Shown here piece by piece: positions 6,735 to 10,130 of a stretch of DNA of 10,130 nucleotides. Under the pieces are notes generated by a model. It made no database searches and was not told the DNA's origin. It saw only the letters and a program-made list of their open reading frames with translations. Position 1 is the first letter of the stretch, and each line of letters starts with the position of its first letter. This stretch comes from Colivivens sp964452915 (GTDB taxonomy: Bacteria; Bacteroidota; Bacteroidia; Bacteroidales; Bacteroidaceae): assembly GCA_964452915.1 (NCBI GenBank), contig CAYVNW010000059.1:1-10130 (forward strand). Reading direction: 5' to 3'. The translations under genes and the position numbers were made by a program.

Positions 6735-8984
6735 TCACACGAGCCGGTGGAAGTTTCCGTTACCCAGATTCTCCACTTTTTTACGTTTGACCCATTGATC
6801 GACAGTGTTGGACTTGAGTTGCATTTTCTCCACGTCGCAACGAGTGAAGTACTCAGGCATGTCGTAGATTGTGGTTCTACTGAAGTTTCGGTGTCCTTCG
6901 TTCGCCATCAGGCTTTTCAGTTCGTCGCCTAAAAAGTGCATCTTGCACCATATATCGTACTTAAACAGCCAACGAATGAACTTCTCGGACACCTTGTCCC
7001 ATTTGCCCTGTATGATGTAAAGCTCTGTTGCTACGCGGTACGCAATGACAAGCGCACGCTTCGCAAAACTCCAGAACACCTTCCCTTCAGCCGTGTCCAA
7101 TCCCATTTTTTCATAGCTATCCGCAATCTCTTGCTGCATTTTGCGAAAGAGTTTGAAGATTTTAGCACATGTGATTTGCCCATGAGCTGCGCGCAAATGC
7201 TCTATGTATGGAGTCAGCAGGTCGTGATAAGCTTCACTGTACTTTCCGTAGCGAGGCATTTTGTGAGGGTCCAGTTTTGGTACTGTAATTAGCAAAAGGC
7301 GTGTAACCGCTCCGTCTAAAAGTGTATATTTGGGAAGAATTTGCCTAAACATGGTCGGTGTGCAGCTGAAGTTGAAACTGAACCGCACCGGGGCACCTCC
7401 CGACATAGCGTCCGCCATCCACCGCTCCTGTCCCATTGCAGAATTGTCGAACGAGTGGATAATGAACTGGTTGATACCATTCTGCTTGCCTCGTGTGTCT
7501 AACTTCGACAGTTCGTTGAGCTCCGGCCCGTGTGTGTAAAGGTTGTAACGTCCGTTTTCCTCGCTGGCGCAGCAACGCTCTGTCAATATCGGTTGTGTCA
7601 TGTCGGGATACGTTATGCGTATTGGAACTCTCGGTCGCGCGGCGTTAGTCTTACCCTTCCTTTGAGCAGTTGTCCACTCCTTTTCTTTCTCCCTATTAGG
7701 TTTGTCCTCCTCCGACAAGTCGCGTATTATGTATTTAATCGGTTGCTCCACACATCCTTTGCCTTCTGACATTGGAGCAACAAGCACGCACATCACAGTG
7801 GACGGTGAAAGGCTGCCATCGATATATGGATAGGTTACATCTTCCAGATATGCGCTGAAAGGAGCCCACATAGCGGCGGCTACCGTTGGTTTCAACTCGG
7901 TAGGTGTCAGCGAAGTGACGTCCTTCACCACTTGTGGCAGGCGGCGCGGCATTGGCGGCGGTGTTTCTTTCGCTTCTTTTTCTGCATCGAGCGCTTTTAG
8001 CACCCTTTGTATGCGATATGGAATGCCCTCCCGATTCGTTTGTTGTGCCGACTCGAACTTCTTCTCCCACTCATCGAGAGGGAAGCCGTCGTAGATTGGC
8101 ACCACGCGCTTAAGCATATTGATGTCGCAGTTGCACAAAGGGTACAAATCGCTGGCAAGCTGGTAGGTCAGTTTGTCGCGCTGTCCCTCTACTGGTGTCT
8201 GCCCGTTGTTATACAGCTGCCAATACTTGTCCACTATCATCGAGAACGGATACTTGTTGAGATAGCGCGGCTCTGCGGTAGCTGTCGAGGCGAACGCAGG
8301 TGTGGCTGTAGGCATGGATGCGTCTGAAGCTGATGCTACGGGACTCAATGTATGCGCGCAAGCCTTGTTATAATCGACGTCGGGCGGTGCTACAGGCTTC
8401 ATGTCGAACATTCTGTCGTCAAGCAGCGGTGTGTTTGCCATGCCGTAGTGGTAGAACACCCTCTCTGGATCTTCGGCGTTGGTGTCGTGTTCCAGCCCCA
8501 GTGCGATGTCTAACCGCTTTATGTTCTCCAACTGTGACAGGCCGGGGTCGCGCAGAGCCGCCACGTGTGCCCCTTTTGGAGTGCGTTGCACCATGCAAAT
8601 GTTGTTTGCCTTGGCTTTGGCAATGATGCCACTGACCAGTTTTTCGTGTCTGTCATCAAAGTCAGGAAAAACAATGTATTGGTCAAGGTCGTAGTCAACG
8701 CCGAATACACTTGCCTTGCCGAGGATGTAGCGCGCACCCTTTAACGGGGTTGCTTCCTGGGCGAAGAGATTGACGTTGAGCATTGGCAATCGCTTCTTGG
8801 CATTGTTGTAAGCTTCTTTCTTACTTTTGTCGGTCGGGTCGGCTTTTAAGGCGTTGAAAGCATTTATGACATTAGCAAAAAGCAAATTAGTTTGTTGCTC
8901 CATTTTTAAAAAACTCTCTTTGGTAAGTGGTGACAATATCTTTACCCACTTTCCTTCTGCTTCAGTGTAAGTTACTTTATTCAT
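6735..8984 (-). CDS. Primase-helicase-like protein (VirE_N/BT4734-like plus DUF3987-type)
   Basis: A 749-residue protein, most likely a replication primase-helicase of the kind found in Bacteroidales accessory regions. Residues 1-200 resemble the VirE_N/BT4734-like primase domain: VDYDLD (96-101) as candidate metal-binding acids, QRTPKGAHVA (133-142) in place of the usual SPSGxGL, and DPERVFYHY (172-180). A low-complexity Ala/Ser/Thr linker (214-238) follows. Residues 240-335 look PriCT-like (VEGQRDKLTYQLASDLYPLC). Residues 345-570 match my memory of the DUF3987 P-loop region: VLVAPMSEGKG (400-410), YTHGPELNELSKL (483-495) and the strand RFSFNFSCTPTMF (534-546). Residues 700-749 look like a winged helix ending in GNGNFHRLV. 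The P-loop keeps GK but has Gly where Ser or Thr is usual, so ATP binding is uncertain. Start ATG at 8984 overlaps the upstream LytTR stop in ATGA. It ends facing the mtaB operon, with a shared terminator. Confidence 0.8.
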   Translation of the reverse strand: MNKVTYTEAEGKWVKILSPLTKESFLKMEQQTNLLFANVINAFNALKADPTDKSKKEAYNNAKKRLPMLNVNLFAQEATPLKGARYILGKASVFGVDYDLDQYIVFPDFDDRHEKLVSGIIAKAKANNICMVQRTPKGAHVAALRDPGLSQLENIKRLDIALGLEHDTNAEDPERVFYHYGMANTPLLDDRMFDMKPVAPPDVDYNKACAHTLSPVASASDASMPTATPAFASTATAEPRYLNKYPFSMIVDKYWQLYNNGQTPVEGQRDKLTYQLASDLYPLCNCDINMLKRVVPIYDGFPLDEWEKKFESAQQTNREGIPYRIQRVLKALDAEKEAKETPPPMPRRLPQVVKDVTSLTPTELKPTVAAAMWAPFSAYLEDVTYPYIDGSLSPSTVMCVLVAPMSEGKGCVEQPIKYIIRDLSEEDKPNREKEKEWTTAQRKGKTNAARPRVPIRITYPDMTQPILTERCCASEENGRYNLYTHGPELNELSKLDTRGKQNGINQFIIHSFDNSAMGQERWMADAMSGGAPVRFSFNFSCTPTMFRQILPKYTLLDGAVTRLLLITVPKLDPHKMPRYGKYSEAYHDLLTPYIEHLRAAHGQITCAKIFKLFRKMQQEIADSYEKMGLDTAEGKVFWSFAKRALVIAYRVATELYIIQGKWDKVSEKFIRWLFKYDIWCKMHFLGDELKSLMANEGHRNFSRTTIYDMPEYFTRCDVEKMQLKSNTVDQWVKRKKVENLGNGNFHRLV

Positions 8985-8993
8985 ACACTTTTG
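8980..8993. repeat. 14-bp direct repeat, copy at the primase-like start
   Basis: TTCATACACTTTTG (minus strand CAAAAGTGTATGAA) includes the ATG of the primase-like gene. An identical copy lies at 9424-9437 in the leader, also containing an ATG in the same orientation. Sequence outside the 14 bases is not related. Confidence 0.7.
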
Positions 8994-9337
8994 TGTTTTG
9001 CGTTTAAAATATTAATATTGTCCTGAAGGACACGGCGGTAGCACGGGGCTACCCCAGAGTAGACAACGTCGCCGTTGTCGAGTGTGATCGCACGCCCACA
9101 GTAGCTGTCGACGTGCCATAGATTAACTACATCGGAGTTGCCGACGCGAAGAAATCCTTCTGGAAGGATCTCACAGAGTTTGGCAAGTGAATGTTTTAGA
9201 TTCAACTTGCCCTTGTCCTTGAGGTAGACTATGCACTGTTTGCCTTGCGCGGCTATGTGCTCTATCTCGCTCATTTCCAAACGCCAGCTTGTGGCGCTAC
9301 CGTCACTAATAAAGACGGGTTTCTGTTTGCTTGTCAT
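8981..9337 (-). CDS. Small stand-alone LytTR-like domain protein
   Basis: A 118-residue protein made almost entirely of a LytTR-like domain (about 22-108), without receiver or membrane segments. Supporting pattern: IEHIAAQGKQCIVYLKDKGKL (25-45), LPEGFLRVGNSDVVNLWHVD (58-77), corresponding to the family's LP-x-x-F-x-R-x-H-R-S-x-x-V-N, then ITLDNGDVVYSGVAPCYRRVL (84-104). LytTR domains bind DNA direct repeats as dimers. Here the His-Arg of the RxHRS motif is Gly-Asn and the usual SR before the last helix is SG, so DNA contacts may differ or be lost. The ATG at 9337 is preceded by an A/T-rich stretch without a Shine-Dalgarno, as is usual in Bacteroidetes. Its stop overlaps the primase-like start in ATGA, so the two are translated together and probably work together; autoregulation of the pair is a reasonable inference. 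Confidence 0.75.
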   Translation of the reverse strand: MTSKQKPVFISDGSATSWRLEMSEIEHIAAQGKQCIVYLKDKGKLNLKHSLAKLCEILPEGFLRVGNSDVVNLWHVDSYCGRAITLDNGDVVYSGVAPCYRRVLQDNINILNAKHKSV

Positions 9338-9410
9338 CTAAAAAAATTAAAAAGTTGATGCAATAGTGCACCGCTGTCTCATAGTGGGAGATAGATGGGA
9401 ATCCTCTCAT
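9306..9410 (-). other. Possible 34-codon upstream ORF overlapping the LytTR start
   Basis: On the minus strand an ATG at 9410-9408 opens a frame of 34 codons (start MRGFPSISHYE, end KQTETRLY) that stops at TAG 9308-9306, in a different frame from the LytTR gene and overlapping its first 32 bases. Just upstream an ATG-AAC-TAA (9430-9422) forms a two-codon ORF. If translated, these would affect initiation at 9337. There is no independent evidence of translation; a frame of this size is also expected by chance. Confidence 0.2.
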
Positions 9411-9550
9411 GGTTTGGTCTTAGTTCATACACTTTTGCATCCTTGTTTCTATGACAAGGGAAATAAGCGGGAAGGGCTTCCTCTGTCTTATCCTTTCTAC
9501 GGTGAAAGGTTTTCACCGCCCTTGTTTTTCTTGGTTGTTAATTGATTATT
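9338..9550 (-). promoter_or_regulatory. Long structured 5' leader of the LytTR/primase-like operon
   Basis: From the predicted start near 9550 to the ATG at 9337 the leader is about 210 bases, long for this group. It contains a perfect eight-pair hairpin with a three-base loop (9500-9518, CGGTGAAA / TTTCACCG), a six-pair hairpin CCTTGT/ACAAGG with a seven-base loop (9441-9459), and a short GGAAG/CTTCC dyad (9470-9481). It also holds a 14-base sequence identical to the start region of the primase-like gene and a possible upstream ORF. No known riboswitch class is recognised. Confidence 0.45.
9424..9437. repeat. 14-bp direct repeat, copy in the leader
   Basis: This copy is identical to 8980-8993. 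Here the ATG is followed by AAC-TAA, so it leads only into a two-codon frame. It may be a duplicated initiation region, a target for a regulator acting on both sites, or the remnant of a lost gene start. Confidence 0.7.
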
Positions 9551-9556
9551 GTAGTG

Positions 9557-9587
9557 CAAAGGTAAGCAATATATTTTAAACTACCAA
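9557..9587 (-). promoter_or_regulatory. Bacteroidetes promoter of the LytTR/primase-like operon
   Basis: Reading the minus strand, TTGG (9587-9584), a 19-base spacer and TACCTTTG (9564-9557) match the Bacteroidetes -33/-7 pattern, with the -7 box exact. The predicted transcription start is near 9550. The spacer and upstream DNA are strongly AT-rich. Confidence 0.75.
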
Positions 9588-9630
9588 GGAATTTACAAAA
9601 AATTTTTATTATAAAAATCATTCTTTTTAA
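9571..9630. other. Very AT-rich stretch upstream of the operon
   Basis: Only 8 of 60 bases are G or C, with runs such as AAAAAATTTTTATTATAAAAA. It lies between the minus-strand promoter and the octamer repeats. It may act as an UP-like promoter element or an easily melted DNA segment; no DnaA box (TTATCCACA-like) is seen next to it. Confidence 0.5.
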
Positions 9631-9641
9631 GACTCCACAAT

Positions 9642-9667
9642 CCTGTAAGTCCGAACAGGTGTCGGAC
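9642..9667. other. Two overlapping, mutually exclusive dyads
   Basis: CCTGT (9642-9646) pairs with ACAGG (9655-9659), and GTCCGA (9649-9654) pairs with TCGGAC (9662-9667). Both cannot form at once in a single strand. No promoter reading through it is evident, so a role in DNA (operator or cruciform) is as likely as one in RNA. Confidence 0.35.
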
Positions 9668-9674
9668 GTATATG

Positions 9675-9698
9675 ATATGACAATATGACAATATGACA
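9675..9698 (-). repeat. Left arm: three ATATGACA octamers
   Basis: ATATGACA occurs three times head to tail (9675-9682, 9683-9690, 9691-9698). Read on the minus strand this is TGTCATAT three times. Bases 9677-9699 are the exact reverse complement of 9884-9906, giving a perfect 23-bp inverted repeat with a 184-base gap. Confidence 0.9.
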
Positions 9699-9834
9699 AA
9701 AGGAGATACTGGCTCTTAGAACGCACAGCTTGCACACGGAAGTCAACGACTTGAAAAGATACATCCTTGTTCAATTCATTTTATAATCAAATAAATAGTT
9801 GCACGTATAAACGAATTCTATATTATAGATCTGC

Positions 9835-9861
9835 GTGATGGGTGCCTACATTTACCATCAC
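9835..9861. other. Dyad GTGATGG-N13-CCATCAC
   Basis: Seven-base perfect inverted repeat (9835-9841 and 9855-9861) inside the gap of the larger octamer repeat. It could be an operator or a hairpin. It may be fortuitous, since dyads of this size are not rare in several hundred bases. Confidence 0.3.
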
Positions 9862-9884
9862 TGCTACGATGTGAGGGAACATAT

Positions 9885-9906
9885 TGTCATATTGTCATAT
9901 TGTCAT
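9885..9906 (+). repeat. Right arm: TGTCATAT octamers
   Basis: TGTCATAT at 9885-9892 and 9893-9900 is followed by TGTCAT at 9901-9906 and GCCGT. It is inverted relative to the 9675-9698 arm and in direct orientation with the 6701-6719 copy. Confidence 0.9.
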
Positions 9907-10030
9907 GCCGTGCCGGAGGTGTGTGTCTCATGTTAATTGTTACTGGAGTATTAATTGTCGAAAAATGAAATTAATCCGTTTAACGTGATAAAGTAATCTA
10001 TTCCCTAAAAAGCCCAATCCGTTCCAAAAA

Positions 10031-10062
10031 TTTGCATTACGGGATATTATGACGTATCTTTG
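10031..10062 (+). promoter_or_regulatory. Bacteroidetes promoter reading out of the right end
   Basis: TTTG (10031-10034), a 20-base spacer and TATCTTTG (10055-10062) are an excellent match to the Bacteroidetes -33/-7 consensus. Transcription would start near 10069 and run rightward, divergent from the LytTR operon. No complete gene follows inside the window. An ATG at 10109 opens a short frame to the window end, but it lies within repeat sequence and cannot be judged. Confidence 0.75.
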
Positions 10063-10093
10063 TATTGCGTTAGGGAAGAAGGGCTAATTCGGG

Positions 10094-10130
10094 CTGACGT
10101 CTCACGGGATGACGGCCGACACCTCACGGG
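10094..10130 (+). repeat. Start of a 22-bp-period direct repeat, cut by the window end
   Basis: CTGACGTCTCACGGG (10094-10108) and CCGACACCTCACGGG (10116-10130) agree at 12 of 15 bases, with CTCACGGG identical, at a spacing of 22 bases. The array may continue past the window. It lies in the predicted leader of the rightward transcript. Confidence 0.5.

Larger units (their letters stand above)
9699..10030. other. Gene-free divergent intergenic region
   Basis: This stretch has no convincing coding frame on either strand. It contains the gap between the octamer arms (with the 9835-9861 dyad), the right arm, and an A/T-rich run-up to the rightward promoter (around 9930-10010). No RNA gene or known attachment site is recognised. 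A frame at 9538-9774 on the minus strand is judged spurious because it runs through the operon promoter and the repeats. Confidence 0.6.

Noticed and set aside
9019..9030. GTCCTGAAGGAC dyad as a terminator
   Set aside because: It lies inside the LytTR coding region, has only a two-base loop and no T tract.
9538..9774. 78-codon minus-strand frame
   Set aside because: It runs across the octamer repeats, the AT-rich stretch and the good minus-strand promoter, and its product is low-complexity and hydrophobic in the AT-rich part with no recognisable family.
9675..9906. CRISPR array
   Set aside because: Repeat units are 8 bases with no spacers and the two groups are inverted; this is not CRISPR architecture.
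10001..10077. TTCCCTAA / TTAGGGAA inverted repeats flanking the rightward promoter, as an invertible promoter
   Set aside because: Eight-base arms are expected by chance in a region of this size, and no recombinase gene is in the window.

Overview
The window looks like chromosomal DNA of a Bacteroidales bacterium, plausibly Prevotella- or Bacteroides-like. Three promoters carry the Bacteroidetes -7 box TAnnTTTG, and two of them also have a TTTG/TTGG -33 element at 19-20 bases. Shine-Dalgarno sequences are largely absent. The gene families (small signal-peptide protein resembling DUF3316, lipidated S41 peptidase, CotH kinase, MtaB, and a primase-helicase of the VirE_N/DUF3987 type) are typical of that order. 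The genus cannot be fixed from the sequence alone.

Left half, plus strand (1-4157): the 3' end of an acidic protein that finishes in a clamp-binding-like QLTLF, then a tight run of three exported proteins. These are a putative outer-membrane/periplasmic protein (330-1088), an S41 lipoprotein peptidase whose start overlaps the previous stop in ATGA (1085-2110), and a large secreted CotH-family protein (2142-4157). Spacing suggests one transcript and an envelope function.

Middle, plus strand (4196-6654): a -7 box, then mtaB (ms2t6A37 tRNA modification), whose ATG lies about where transcription should start, and a family 2 glycosyltransferase overlapping mtaB by 19 bases. A strong hairpin at 6630-6654 probably terminates transcription from both sides.

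Right part, minus strand (9587 down to 6735): a promoter, a leader of about 210 bases with hairpins and a possible upstream ORF, a small LytTR-like protein (118 aa) and, coupled by ATGA, a 749-aa protein with an apparent primase-like N-terminus, a PriCT-like segment, a DUF3987-type P-loop region and a C-terminal winged helix. This pair reads as a regulated DNA-replication or mobile-element cassette. Upstream is a gene-free, very AT-rich region with a perfect 23-bp inverted repeat made of TGTCATAT octamers; a related copy lies just beyond the 3' end of the primase-like gene, so the motif brackets the cassette. At the far right a good Bacteroidetes promoter points out of the window into a leader that begins a 22-bp-period repeat.

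The most interesting item is the LytTR/primase-helicase pair with its octamer repeats and complex leader. Whether it is an origin-like replication module, a mobile element or an inactivated remnant cannot be decided from this window.
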